DNA from: Bacillota bacterium
GTDB taxonomy: Bacteria; Bacillota; Clostridia; Peptostreptococcales; Anaerovoracaceae
NCBI GenBank assembly: GCA_030536355.1
Contig: JAUNQD010000005.1
Coordinates: 1-64,000 of the forward strand
Direction of reading: 5' to 3'
Length of the DNA: 64,000 nucleotides
Shown: piece by piece, positions 1 to 8,326 of the stretch
How the letters are laid out: every line of letters begins with the position of its first letter
Position numbering within the stretch: the stretch's first letter is position 1
The notes under the pieces: generated by a model
The model's database searches: none
Seen by the model: the letters and a program-made list of their open reading frames with translations, nothing else
What the model was told of the DNA's origin: nothing
Position numbers and translations under genes: made by a program

Positions 1-54
1 AGCTCAGCTAACGGATTTACAGTCCGCCCCCTTTGGCCACTCGGGAATCCCTCG
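1..54 (-). tRNA. tRNA-Tyr (GTA), 3' part cut off by the window edge
   Basis: Read on the minus strand this begins with a 7-base acceptor strand (CGAGGGA), a D arm and an anticodon loop CTGTAAATC, so the anticodon is GTA (tyrosine). The segment after the anticodon starts a long variable arm, as in class II tRNA-Tyr, and is then lost at position 1. It is the last visible gene of a leftward tRNA operon. Confidence 0.9.
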
Positions 55-122
55 ATATTGTCTGTGCTTTGCTATTTTAGCATAAGCTTTCATAAATGTC
101 CAGAAGTTTTTCTTCAGACATT

Positions 123-197
123 TGGAGCTGGTGGAGGGAATCGAACCCCCAACCTGCTGATTACAAATCAGCTGCTCTACCGTTGAGCCACACCAGC
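123..197 (-). tRNA. tRNA-Thr (TGT)
   Basis: The acceptor strand GCTGGTG pairs with CACCAGC, the anticodon loop TTTGTAA gives anticodon TGT, the T loop is GGTTCGATTCC, and the 3' CCA is encoded. It lies between tRNA-Asp and tRNA-Tyr in the same leftward operon. Confidence 0.95.
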
Positions 198-221
198 ATA
201 TTCATGTGAAGAAGATAAAAT

Positions 222-298
222 TGGCGATCCGGAACGGGCTCGAACCGTCGACCTCCAGCGTGACAGGCTGGCATTCTAACCAACTGAACTACCGGACC
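222..298 (-). tRNA. tRNA-Asp (GTC)
   Basis: The acceptor strand GGTCCGG pairs with CCGGATC (one G-T pair). The anticodon arm CCTGTCACG gives anticodon GTC, the T arm is canonical (GGTTCGAGCC) and CCA is encoded. It is 77 nt long and the second gene of the operon. Confidence 0.96.
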
Positions 299-323
299 GC
301 GTTCTGCCCATTGGACAGGTTTA

Positions 324-399
324 TGGTGGGCGCAATAGGGCTCGAACCTATGACCCCCTGCTTGTAAGGCAGGTGCTCTCCCAGCTGAGCTATGCGCCC
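324..399 (-). tRNA. tRNA-Val (TAC)
   Basis: The acceptor strand GGGCGCA pairs with TGCGCCC, the anticodon loop CTTACAA gives anticodon TAC, the T arm is GGTTCGAGCC and CCA is encoded. It is the promoter-proximal gene, 32 bp downstream of a consensus promoter. Confidence 0.96.
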
Positions 400-431
400 G
401 CATACCATTTATCTTCTCGGCACATTTACAA

Positions 432-460
432 AGTATACAGGAGTATGTACCTCCTGTCAA
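432..460 (-). promoter_or_regulatory. Promoter of the tRNA operon (TTGACA-17-TATACT)
   Basis: The minus strand has a perfect -35 (TTGACA, 460-455), a 17-nt spacer and a -10 of TATACT (437-432), followed after 32 bp by tRNA-Val. An inverted repeat ACAGGAG/CTCCTGT overlaps the inner edges of both promoter elements, so this could be a regulated or just a strong stable-RNA promoter. Confidence 0.85.
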
Positions 461-502
461 GAGTTTTTTTATTTTATTTTTTTAATTTTTTTATATGCAG
501 CG

Positions 503-1150
503 TTACACCTTTTCTGTGACGATTTCCTGCGATAATATTTCTGCACTTCCCGATGTCATATTAGCCAATAAAGCCGTCAATTCTTCAGCCTTTTCAGGAA
601 ATGTCATCATACTCAACACCACTTTATCAGTATACTGTATATCCTTTATAACGAACTTAATGGAATCTTCTTCATCGCCCAGAACATCGCTCGCCATATT
701 CTGAAGCTTTGATAAATATGTATAGTCGGCCTTGATTTCCAAGGAGCAAACTTCTCTGACACTGCAGATCCCTGCTGCTTCAAGGCCCAGCTTGGCACTT
801 CCTGTATATGCCCTTACAAGCCCGCCTGTCCCAAGCTTTATCCCTCCGAAGTATCTGGTAACTACTATGGCTACATTGGTTATTCCTTCCTTCACCAACA
901 TCTGTACCATCGGTGCTCCTGATGTCCCTTGAGGTTCTCCGTCATCACTTGCCCACTGGATCTGGAATTTATCTCCGATGACCATCGCAGGCACATTATG
1001 GGTAGCATCCTTGTACTTACCCTTTATTTCGGCAACGAAAGCATCGGCCTCCTCCTTGGATGAGACCGGTCTTACGTGGGCAATAAATCTGGATTTTTCT
1101 ATGATATTCGTCGCTTCAGCTTCGCTTCTGACAGTCTTATAAAGCTCCAT
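503..1150 (-). CDS. YigZ/IMPACT family protein
   Basis: A 215-residue protein of the YigZ (UPF0029/IMPACT) family. The family signature region is clear: DATHNVPAMVIG, then SDDGEPQGTSGAPM, then TRYFGGIKLGTGGLVRAY. The N-terminal domain resembles IMPACT regulators of translation stress kinases and the C-terminal part has an EF-G-like ferredoxin fold; the cellular role in bacteria is unsettled. I chose the ATG at 1150 because GGAAGG lies about 10 nt upstream of it, while the ATG at 1159 is only 1 nt from that site. The gene overlaps the 3' end of hflX by 14 bp, so the two are probably co-transcribed and translationally coupled. Confidence 0.88.
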   Translation of the reverse strand: MELYKTVRSEAEATNIIEKSRFIAHVRPVSSKEEADAFVAEIKGKYKDATHNVPAMVIGDKFQIQWASDDGEPQGTSGAPMVQMLVKEGITNVAIVVTRYFGGIKLGTGGLVRAYTGSAKLGLEAAGICSVREVCSLEIKADYTYLSKLQNMASDVLGDEEDSIKFVIKDIQYTDKVVLSMMTFPEKAEELTALLANMTSGSAEILSQEIVTEKV

Positions 1151-2417
1151 ACTTCTCATACCTTCCGTAATCTTCAGCGGAGAAATAACCTTCTATCAAC
1201 GTTCCGTCTGCAGTATATTCCGTAGATATTATCTCTGCATTCTCACACAGATAGGACGTGATGCTGCCCTTATCATAAGGTATCAGTAAGCTGGCATGTA
1301 TCCTGCTTCCAAACAGCTTGTCCTTGATGACAGCTATAAGCTGGTCCATATTATCGCCTGTAAGGGCAGAAATGTAGACCGCATCGTTCCCTGTTGCGTC
1401 GAGAGGCTTTTCCGAGGCAATATCCATCTTGTTATATGCCATCACCTTTTCTTTCGCCCCCGCTCCTATCTGGTTGATTACATTGTTGGTCACATCTATC
1501 TGAAAATCGCGCTCTTCATATGCAGCGTCTACCACATGGATCAAAAGATCCGCATATTTAACTTCATCTAGAGTGGATTTGAACGCCTCCACCAAACTAT
1601 GAGGCAGCTTGCTGACAAACCCTACAGTATCTATAAGGATGAATTCCGCTCCGGGCTCAAGAGAGATCTTCCTGTGCTGAGTATCCAAAGTAGCAAACAG
1701 CATGTCCTGAGATTTAACTGTCTTCTCTTCCTTCTCTGTCATTTCCAGCAGCTTGTTCATCACAGCCGACTTACCTGAATTGGTATATCCCATAAGGGCA
1801 ACAACAGGTATGCTGCTCTTCTCTCTTCCTGCCCTTTGGACCGCCCTGTTCTTACTCATTTTCTTCAGCTCGGCCTTGATATCGTCTATTCTGCCCGCAA
1901 TATGTCTTCTGTCCGTTTCCAGTTTCTTTTCACCGGGACCTCTTGTTCCTATCCCGCCGCCCAATCTGGACAGAGATTTACCAAAGCCTGTAAGCCTCGG
2001 CATCCTGTACTGGAGCTGAGCCAGTTCCACCTGCAGCTTACCTTCCCTGGAAGTCGCTCTGTCGGCAAAGATGTCCAGGATCAATATCGTTCTGTCGATG
2101 ACTCTCACACCAACAGCTTCTTCAAGGTTCCTGAGCTGAACGCCCGAAAGCTCATCGTTAAAAATAACGGTATCAGCCTCCATATTGGCACACATTTCAG
2201 CCAGTTCTTCAACCTTCCCTTTGCCTATAAAGGTTGCAGTGTTTGGTCTTTCCAGTGACTGGATCACTCTGCCGATGACTTCCACGCCATCAGCTTCCGC
2301 CAGTCCTTCCAGTTCGTCCATTGAATGAGTGATGTCTTCTCTTGTCTGAAGACCTACCAATATGGCCCTATATTCTTCTTCTCTAATTATCTCGTTGTTT
2401 TCATCAAATCTAATCAT
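1137..2417 (-). CDS. hflX: GTPase HflX
   Basis: A 426-residue ribosome-associated GTPase. The N-terminal HflX domain ends in the glycine-rich loop GGGIGTRGPGEKKLETDRR (about residues 153-171). The GTPase domain follows with P-loop GYTNSGKS (210-217), DTVGF (G3) and NKMD (G4). HflX proteins bind the 50S subunit and split or rescue stalled ribosomes under heat or antibiotic stress. Upstream of the ATG there is only a poor ribosome-binding site in an A/T-rich stretch. It is followed by yigZ with an overlap and preceded by yunB with a 22-bp gap. Confidence 0.95.
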   Translation of the reverse strand: MIRFDENNEIIREEEYRAILVGLQTREDITHSMDELEGLAEADGVEVIGRVIQSLERPNTATFIGKGKVEELAEMCANMEADTVIFNDELSGVQLRNLEEAVGVRVIDRTILILDIFADRATSREGKLQVELAQLQYRMPRLTGFGKSLSRLGGGIGTRGPGEKKLETDRRHIAGRIDDIKAELKKMSKNRAVQRAGREKSSIPVVALMGYTNSGKSAVMNKLLEMTEKEEKTVKSQDMLFATLDTQHRKISLEPGAEFILIDTVGFVSKLPHSLVEAFKSTLDEVKYADLLIHVVDAAYEERDFQIDVTNNVINQIGAGAKEKVMAYNKMDIASEKPLDATGNDAVYISALTGDNMDQLIAVIKDKLFGSRIHASLLIPYDKGSITSYLCENAEIISTEYTADGTLIEGYFSAEDYGRYEKYGAL

Positions 2418-2439
2418 AACATTAATATTTTACCACATT

Positions 2440-3111
2440 TTATTCTTCTGTAACATCTAAAATATCTTCTTTGGGAACTTGAACGAAACTATGGGGAACT
2501 TCCCCCAGTATCACGGCTTCTGCGATAGGTATGGTTCCTCGTATATCAAATGTCTCTGATGAAAAAGGCGCTAGGACTCGCACCCGGCACTTATGTTCTA
2601 TGTATATCCTATATTTGGTCTGGTTGATCCCCTGCGTCTCAAATTCACTTCTAAAATCCATCGATGAAACTGTCATTGGTATTATTCTCACAAGCACAGA
2701 AGGCCCCAACTGCGAAAACATCTTGCTTCCGAAAAGAGACCCGACCGGCACTTCGTAATGTTCTTCTTCCATCTCTTTGAACTTTTCCTGCATCCGCACC
2801 GATAATTCTGTCTTGAGCAGATTGATCTTCATCGAATCTGCCTGCACCATATCCATAGTTCCCGATGCGTCTTTTTTGATCATTATCAAATCATAATTTT
2901 CTCTTTTTTCGGCGAACTCTTCAGCCAAAGCCTTATTTATAGTCCTTGATACTACAGCCTCCGCTCTTATCCTGGCAACATTCTCAAGATTTGGCTCTAT
3001 AAGAAACTTCGCTGCCGCGAATATCGTCATACTGCAAATGGCACAAAATATCGCCAGCACGAAGCATGCATTCTTAAAAACATTCTTTATGCGCCTTTTG
3101 CACCTTCTCAT
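2440..3111 (-). CDS. yunB: Sporulation protein YunB
   Basis: A 223-residue protein with a basic N-terminus, one transmembrane segment (about residues 13-36) and an extracytoplasmic domain. The stretch from the membrane anchor on (for example AEAVVSRTINKALAE, and a PVGSLFGSKMFSQLGP segment) matches the YunB family, which in Bacillus is expressed in the mother cell under SigE and is needed for normal spores. It is the clearest sign in the window that the organism sporulates. A good ribosome-binding site (GGAAGGGGAG) precedes the ATG. The family role is genetic rather than biochemical. Confidence 0.85.
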   Translation of the reverse strand: MRRCKRRIKNVFKNACFVLAIFCAICSMTIFAAAKFLIEPNLENVARIRAEAVVSRTINKALAEEFAEKRENYDLIMIKKDASGTMDMVQADSMKINLLKTELSVRMQEKFKEMEEEHYEVPVGSLFGSKMFSQLGPSVLVRIIPMTVSSMDFRSEFETQGINQTKYRIYIEHKCRVRVLAPFSSETFDIRGTIPIAEAVILGEVPHSFVQVPKEDILDVTEE

Positions 3112-3149
3112 CCCGCTCCCCTTCCGACCTTGATCGTCTTTTTCAATGC

Positions 3150-3194
3150 AAAAAATATAAAACTCCTGCTTCTCATTATATGAAAAGCAGGAGC
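3150..3194 (-). terminator. Intrinsic terminator after codY
   Basis: On the minus strand a 9-bp stem CTCCTGCTT/AAGCAGGAG (outer pairs 3163-3193) is followed by a T-rich run (TTTTATATTTTTT). It lies about 40 bp past the codY stop and separates codY from yunB. Confidence 0.85.
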
Positions 3195-3232
3195 CTCAGG
3201 TTCATTATGTGATTATAAGCATATGTTATTGT

Positions 3233-4009
3233 TTACATTTCCATTTTTCCCAGTTCTTCCTTAAACTTGGAATTGATGATCTTGATCCTTGTTCCCTTCA
3301 TTCCCAGCGATCTAGATTCTATAACACCGGCACTTTCAAGTTTTCTCAGAGCATTTACGATCACTGATCTTGTTATACCTGATCTGTCTGCGATCTTGCT
3401 GGCAACAAGAAGACCTTCGTTGCCATCCAGCTCTGCGAAAATCTGCTGAACAGCTTCTACTTCGGAATATGAAAGAGTTCCGATCGCCATCTGTACCATA
3501 GCGATCTGTCTTTCTTCCTCTTCTTCCTCAACAGACTTCTTTCTCTGGATCTCCATACCGATTACGGTAGCACCATATTCTCCCAATACGAGATCTTCAT
3601 CGCTGAATTCAGGGCTGTATCTTGTAAGGATCAATGTTCCCCAGCGCTTGCCTCCTCCCAGAATAGGAATTATAGTGTGCAGCTTGTCCGAGGTATCATA
3701 ATCATATTTGAATACTTTGAGCGCTTCTTCGCCTGTAAAGTTAGCAGTTGTTTCCTTCACCTTCATGAACTCTTCGTTATATTCTCCCGGAAATACTTCT
3801 GCATGAGTTTCAGGATCTGATATTGTAGCGCTGTCAGACTTGATCTTATAGCTAACGCCGATAACCTTACCTCTGTTGTTGGCAACATATACATTGGCAT
3901 CCATCATATCACTAAGTATCGAACACATCTCATCAAAAGAAAAAGCCCCTGTTGTACTTTCCTGGAAGAGCCAATTAAGTTTTCTTACTTTTGTTAAAAT
4001 ATCACTCAT
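3233..4009 (-). CDS. codY: Global transcriptional regulator CodY
   Basis: A 258-residue protein, the same size as Bacillus CodY (259). The N-terminal GAF domain (about 1-155) binds branched-chain amino acids; a linker and a C-terminal winged helix-turn-helix (about 185-258, with SKIADRSGITRSVIVNALRK) contact DNA. CodY senses isoleucine/valine and GTP and represses nutrient-acquisition genes when nutrients are plentiful. I chose the ATG at 4009 over an in-frame ATG at 4027 because CGAGG lies 6 nt upstream and the product length then fits the family. It lies just downstream of hslU, as in many Firmicutes, but has its own promoter and terminators on both sides. A good CodY-box candidate lies upstream of the NCS1 transporter at 34.5 kb. 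Confidence 0.97.
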   Translation of the reverse strand: MSDILTKVRKLNWLFQESTTGAFSFDEMCSILSDMMDANVYVANNRGKVIGVSYKIKSDSATISDPETHAEVFPGEYNEEFMKVKETTANFTGEEALKVFKYDYDTSDKLHTIIPILGGGKRWGTLILTRYSPEFSDEDLVLGEYGATVIGMEIQRKKSVEEEEEERQIAMVQMAIGTLSYSEVEAVQQIFAELDGNEGLLVASKIADRSGITRSVIVNALRKLESAGVIESRSLGMKGTRIKIINSKFKEELGKMEM

Positions 4010-4083
4010 AGTATACCTCGTTTGCATTAATCGAAATAATTATAAAATTTAAAATTATTTACATTTTCTGTATAAGATACTTT

Positions 4084-4112
4084 ATTATAAATGGTTTTTG
4101 GTCATAAAACAA
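4084..4112 (-). promoter_or_regulatory. Probable codY promoter (TTGTTT-17-TATAAT)
   Basis: The minus strand shows -35 TTGTTT (4112-4107), a 17-nt spacer and -10 TATAAT (4089-4084), 75 bp before the codY ATG and just after the hslU terminator. An inverted repeat AAATGGTT/AACCATTT (outer bases 4090-4117) covers the -35 and spacer and could be an operator. Confidence 0.6.
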
Positions 4113-4130
4113 CCATTTTTTTGATTTTTC

Positions 4131-4180
4131 AAAAAACTCCATGATTTTCACACAATTTGGTGAAACCCATGGAGTTTTGT
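4131..4180 (-). terminator. Intrinsic terminator after hslU
   Basis: An 11-bp stem AAAACTCCATG/CATGGAGTTTT (4133-4143 with 4168-4178) contains a second internal stem (TTTCACC/TGTGAAA) and is followed on the minus strand by a T run. It starts 15 bp past the hslU stop. Confidence 0.85.
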
Positions 4181-4194
4181 TGTTATATTTGTTG

Positions 4195-5628
4195 TTATAA
4201 GATATATTTGTCGATGTCTTCCGGATGGATCTTTTCCTCAAACTTTTCTTTCACATATCCCTGATCGATCACGATTTTTTCTTCTTCCATATCAGGAATA
4301 TTGAACGAAATATCTTCAAGAAGCTTTTCCAGGATAGTGTGGAGTCTTCTTGCCCCGATATTTTCTGTCTGTTCATTCATCAGGAATGCCATTGTGGCGA
4401 TCTCATCTATGGCTTCATCTGTGAATTCGATACCGACACCTTCAGTTTCCAAAAGCGCCTTATGCTGTTTCAGCATAGCGTTTTCAGGAACAGTCAGGAT
4501 CTTAACAAAAGTATCCTTGTCCAGATTTTCAAGTTCTACTCTTATAGGGAAACGTCCCTGAAGTTCAGGTATCAGATCCGTAGGCTTAGCTGTATGGAAA
4601 GCCCCTGCTCCGATGAACAGGATATGGTCTGTCTTGACAGGACCATGTTTAGTGTTGATAACGCTTCCTTCTACGATAGGCAGAATGTCTCGCTGAACAC
4701 CTTCTCTTGAAACATCGGCGCTTCTGTAGTTGGAGCCGGATGCGATCTTGTCGATTTCATCTATGAAGATGATACCGTTCTGTTCCGCGTTTTCCAGAGC
4801 ATCATCAGTCACCTGGTCCATATCGATCAGATTCTGAGCTTCTTCTTCTCTCAAGATCTTTCTGGCATCCTTGACTTTCACTCTCTTGTTTTTCTTTTTC
4901 TTAGGAGCCATATCACCGAATATGTTTCCGATGGCAATGCTCATGCCTTCATTACCCATATCCAGATTGTTGGTTTTAGGAGCATCTGTGATCTGGATCT
5001 CTATATACTGCTCTTCAAGCAGTCCTTCACGCAGCTGCTGTCTTACCTGTTCTCTAGCCAGATCCACATCCATACCATTTGATGCTTCTGCCTGCTGTGC
5101 CTGCTGCTGTTCATACTGTTCTTTCTGGCTTACATAACCTGCATTGCCAAGAAGGAAATCAAAAGGTCCTCTGTTCTTGCTTGTCGCAGCATTCTTCTTG
5201 TTGCCCGGGATTATCGCTTCGATGATCCTTTCTTCAACAAGTTCGTCAGCAATGGAGTACTTCTCTTCCAGCATCTGCTGCTTAGTGATCCTGATGGATG
5301 CTTCCACCAGATCTCTTACCATTGAGTCGACGTCTCTTCCTACATAGCCCACTTCTGTGAACTTGGTAGCTTCAACCTTAACGAAAGGCGCGTCCATGAG
5401 TTTAGCGAGACGTCTTGCGATTTCTGTCTTACCGCATCCTGTCGGTCCCATCATCAGGATGTTCTTAGGGGTTATTTCTTCTCTCATTTCTTCTGAAAGA
5501 AGACTTCTTCTATATCTGTTTCTCAGTGCAATGGCAACTGATTTCTTCGCTTCGTCCTGACCGATGATATACTTATCAAGTTCCTGGACGATTTCTTTAG
5601 GAGTCATCTGATAAAGTTTATTAGCCAT
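4195..5628 (-). CDS. hslU: ATP-dependent protease ATPase subunit HslU (ClpY)
   Basis: A 477-residue AAA+ unfoldase that pairs with the HslV peptidase to degrade proteins in the cytoplasm. Visible are the N-terminal QDEAKKSVAIALRNR box, Walker A GPTGCGKT, the GYVGRDVDSMVRDL pore segment, a variable I-domain (with an acidic and glutamine-rich stretch), Walker B GIIFIDEIDKIA and sensor region TENIGARRLHTILEK. The start ATG at 5628 is chosen because AGGAGGT lies 6 nt upstream; the open frame extends further upstream without family similarity. Only 10 bp separate it from hslV, whose stop codon lies within the ribosome-binding site. It is the last gene of the yraN-yifB-dprA-topA-hslV-hslU run. Confidence 0.97.
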   Translation of the reverse strand: MANKLYQMTPKEIVQELDKYIIGQDEAKKSVAIALRNRYRRSLLSEEMREEITPKNILMMGPTGCGKTEIARRLAKLMDAPFVKVEATKFTEVGYVGRDVDSMVRDLVEASIRITKQQMLEEKYSIADELVEERIIEAIIPGNKKNAATSKNRGPFDFLLGNAGYVSQKEQYEQQQAQQAEASNGMDVDLAREQVRQQLREGLLEEQYIEIQITDAPKTNNLDMGNEGMSIAIGNIFGDMAPKKKKNKRVKVKDARKILREEEAQNLIDMDQVTDDALENAEQNGIIFIDEIDKIASGSNYRSADVSREGVQRDILPIVEGSVINTKHGPVKTDHILFIGAGAFHTAKPTDLIPELQGRFPIRVELENLDKDTFVKILTVPENAMLKQHKALLETEGVGIEFTDEAIDEIATMAFLMNEQTENIGARRLHTILEKLLEDISFNIPDMEEEKIVIDQGYVKEKFEEKIHPEDIDKYIL

Positions 5629-5638
5629 CCTGCACCTC

Positions 5639-6178
5639 CTATAATTTTTCCACTGAAATATGATCATTGGTATAAACGCAGATAGAAGCCGCGATTTCCA
5701 ATGACTTTCTAACGATATCTTCAGCACATAAATCTGTATTGTTGTACAGTGCATTGGCAGCAGAATATGCATAGTTGCCGCCTGAACCGATCGCAACGAA
5801 AGGCTGGTCAGGTTCGATGACTTCACCTGTACCACTAAGCACCAGCATATCATCCTTATCGGCTACTATCATAAGAGCTTCGAGATTTCTCATAGCCTTA
5901 TCCTGACGCCAAAGCTGAGCCAATGCCACAGCCGCCCTTTTCAGATTGCCGCCGTGTTCATCAAGCTTTGCCTCAAATTTTTCTGTAAGGGAAAAAGCAT
6001 CCGCTACTGAACCTGCGAATCCTGTTACTACAGTATTTTTATATATCTTCTTGACCTTTTTTGCCCCATTCTTCATTATTGCAGTTTCGCCCATAGTTAC
6101 CTGGCCGTCACCACCGATACAAATATCATCGGGACCTCTTCTTACTGCACAGATCGTTGTTGCATGAAATTGCACCAT
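5639..6178 (-). CDS. hslV: ATP-dependent protease peptidase subunit HslV (ClpQ)
   Basis: A 179-residue proteasome-beta-like N-terminal nucleophile hydrolase, the proteolytic core of HslUV. The body starts [10 protein letters not shown] and keeps GDGQVTMG, the FAGSVADAF segment and [12 protein letters not shown]. In most HslV the nucleophile threonine is residue 2; here it is Thr7 behind MVQFHA, so a six-residue propeptide would have to be removed. A strong AAAGGAGGT site lies 5 nt before the ATG, which supports this start. It is followed by hslU. Confidence 0.96.
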   Translation of the reverse strand: MVQFHATTICAVRRGPDDICIGGDGQVTMGETAIMKNGAKKVKKIYKNTVVTGFAGSVADAFSLTEKFEAKLDEHGGNLKRAAVALAQLWRQDKAMRNLEALMIVADKDDMLVLSGTGEVIEPDQPFVAIGSGGNYAYSAANALYNNTDLCAEDIVRKSLEIAASICVYTNDHISVEKL

Positions 6179-6214
6179 ATTTTACCTCCTTTTTCTCATT
6201 ACAACTAAATCCCA

Positions 6215-8269
6215 TTACTCAATATAGTCACATTCATTGTTCGAACATGCATATTTGCTGTCTTTGCCCTTCTTCTCAACGAGAAGCTGCCCGCATTTAG
6301 GACATTCCTTATTTATAGGCTTGTTCCAGTATGACTGATCACATGCCGGATATCCACTGCAGCCATAAAAGACTCTGCCCTTCTTGCTTCTTCTTACAAC
6401 GATATCTTTACCGCACTTAGGGCACTTGACTCCTGTCGCCTGCACCAGCGGTTTAGTGTTCTTACATTCAGGATATCCCGTACATGCTGCAAATGATCCG
6501 AATCTGCCGTATTTGATGGCCATAGGCTTACCGCATATTTCACATGTTTCTCCGGTAAGTTCTGCTTCAAATTCTACTTTCTCGATTTCTTTATCTGCAA
6601 CGTCCAGTTCTTCCTTGAGAGTTCCATAGAAGTTTTCTACTACTGACTTCCAGTTTACTCCTTTTATTTCTATGTCGTCAAGGTCATCTTCCATCTGCGC
6701 CGTGAAACCTACATCTACGATTTCTTTAAAATACTGCACCATCATGTCTGTAACGATGAATCCCAGTTCCGTAGGCACCATGGATTTCTTATCTTTCGAT
6801 ATATATTTTCTATCCAGCAGTGTCGCAACGATAGGAGCATACGTACTTGGACGACCTATATTTTTATCTTCCAGTTCTTTTACCAGGCTAGCTTCCGTAA
6901 ATCTGGCAGGCGGCTGTGTAAAATTCTGTTCGCCTTCCACCTTGACAAGTTCCAGTTCCTCTCCTTCTTTGATGTCAGGAAGTATTTTATCTTCTTCCTT
7001 TTCCTTAGCAGAACTGTATATCTTAAGGAAACCGTCAAAGAGCAGTTTTGATCCTGTCGTTTTGAAATCATAATCGCCATTGGCGATAACTGCATTTACA
7101 GCCTTGAACTTGGCAGGAGCCATCTGGCTGGCAATGAATCTGTTCCAGATCAGTTTATATAAATTGTACTGATCCTTAGTAACGGAATCCTTGATCATGT
7201 CAGGTTCCAGATCGGCATAGCTGGGACGTATAGCTTCATGTGCATCCTGCACGTCTTTTTTCTTATTGGAATATATGCCGCCGCCATAATAATCAGAGCC
7301 CAGCTTGTCAATTATGAATTCTTTAGCTGCATCTCTTGCTTCTTCCGATATTCTAACAGAGTCAGTTCTGATATATGATACGAGACCCACAGTCCCTCTG
7401 CCTTTGATCTCAACACCTTCATAAAGCTGCTGTGCAACCATCATAGTTTTTCTTGTGGAAAAGTTCAGTTTATTGGCAGCTTCCTGCTGCAGGCTGCTTG
7501 TGGTGAATGGTGCAGCAGCCTTTCTCATTCTGTCTTTTTCTTCCATAGAGCGAACGACATACTTGCCGCCATCAAGTTCTTTGATGATGGCATCGTTCTG
7601 CTCCTTGTTTTCTACCGATATTTTTTTGCCTTTGTATTCTGTAAGCTTTGCTGTAAAAGACTTTCCTTTTTCAAACTCCGCAACTATATTCCAGAACTCT
7701 TCAGGTTTGAATCCCTTTATTTCATTCTCTCTGTCACAAAGGATCTTGAGTGCTGCAGACTGTACTCTGCCTGCAGAAAGCCCTCTTCTTACTTTTCTCC
7801 AAAGCAGCGGGCTGATCTGATATCCTACCAATCTGTCCACCACTCTTCTTGCCTGCTGCGCGTCTACCAGATCTATATCTATAGGTCTTGGATTCTTGAC
7901 TGCCGCCTTGATTGTTTTTTCAGTGATTTCATTGAATACTATCCTGCAAGGAGTATTGATGTCTATTCCCAGCAAAAATGCTAAATGCCAAGATATTGCT
8001 TCACCTTCTCTATCAGGGTCAGTTGCTAGATAGACTTTTGTTGCATTCTTGGCCTCTCTCTTAAGTTCTTTTATTATATCTCCCTTGCCCCTTATTGATA
8101 TATACTGAGGTTCAAAGTCGTTTTCAACATCTATTCCCAGCTTACTTTTTGGAAGATCGCGTACATGTCCCACGGATGCCATAACCTTGTAATGACCACC
8201 TAAAAACTTGCCTATTGTTTTAGCTTTTGATGGTGATTCCACGATTACTAATGCTTTTTTAGCTGCCAT
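6215..8269 (-). CDS. topA: DNA topoisomerase I (type IA)
   Basis: A 684-residue enzyme that relaxes negative supercoils through a 5'-phosphotyrosine intermediate. The N-terminal Toprim domain starts KALVIVESPSKAKTIGKFLG and has the acidic triad region ATDPDREGEAI. The active-site tyrosine is in SYIRTDSVRIS, about residue 300. Three C-terminal four-cysteine zinc ribbons follow (CEICGKP..C..C, CPKCGKD..C..C, CPKCGQL..C..C). The AAAGGAGGA site supports the chosen start. Its position between dprA and hslVU is common in Firmicutes, but the usual neighbours trmFO and xerC are absent. Confidence 0.97.
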   Translation of the reverse strand: MAAKKALVIVESPSKAKTIGKFLGGHYKVMASVGHVRDLPKSKLGIDVENDFEPQYISIRGKGDIIKELKREAKNATKVYLATDPDREGEAISWHLAFLLGIDINTPCRIVFNEITEKTIKAAVKNPRPIDIDLVDAQQARRVVDRLVGYQISPLLWRKVRRGLSAGRVQSAALKILCDRENEIKGFKPEEFWNIVAEFEKGKSFTAKLTEYKGKKISVENKEQNDAIIKELDGGKYVVRSMEEKDRMRKAAAPFTTSSLQQEAANKLNFSTRKTMMVAQQLYEGVEIKGRGTVGLVSYIRTDSVRISEEARDAAKEFIIDKLGSDYYGGGIYSNKKKDVQDAHEAIRPSYADLEPDMIKDSVTKDQYNLYKLIWNRFIASQMAPAKFKAVNAVIANGDYDFKTTGSKLLFDGFLKIYSSAKEKEEDKILPDIKEGEELELVKVEGEQNFTQPPARFTEASLVKELEDKNIGRPSTYAPIVATLLDRKYISKDKKSMVPTELGFIVTDMMVQYFKEIVDVGFTAQMEDDLDDIEIKGVNWKSVVENFYGTLKEELDVADKEIEKVEFEAELTGETCEICGKPMAIKYGRFGSFAACTGYPECKNTKPLVQATGVKCPKCGKDIVVRRSKKGRVFYGCSGYPACDQSYWNKPINKECPKCGQLLVEKKGKDSKYACSNNECDYIE

Positions 8270-8326
8270 GAAAACTCCTCCTTTTTACTCAAGTTTAACT
8301 TCTAGTAACTGATTATATGTAGATTT

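Noticed and set aside
4059-4241. Open frame of 60 codons downstream of hslU (minus strand)
   Set aside because: It covers the hslU terminator and codY promoter, has no ribosome-binding site and low-complexity sequence.
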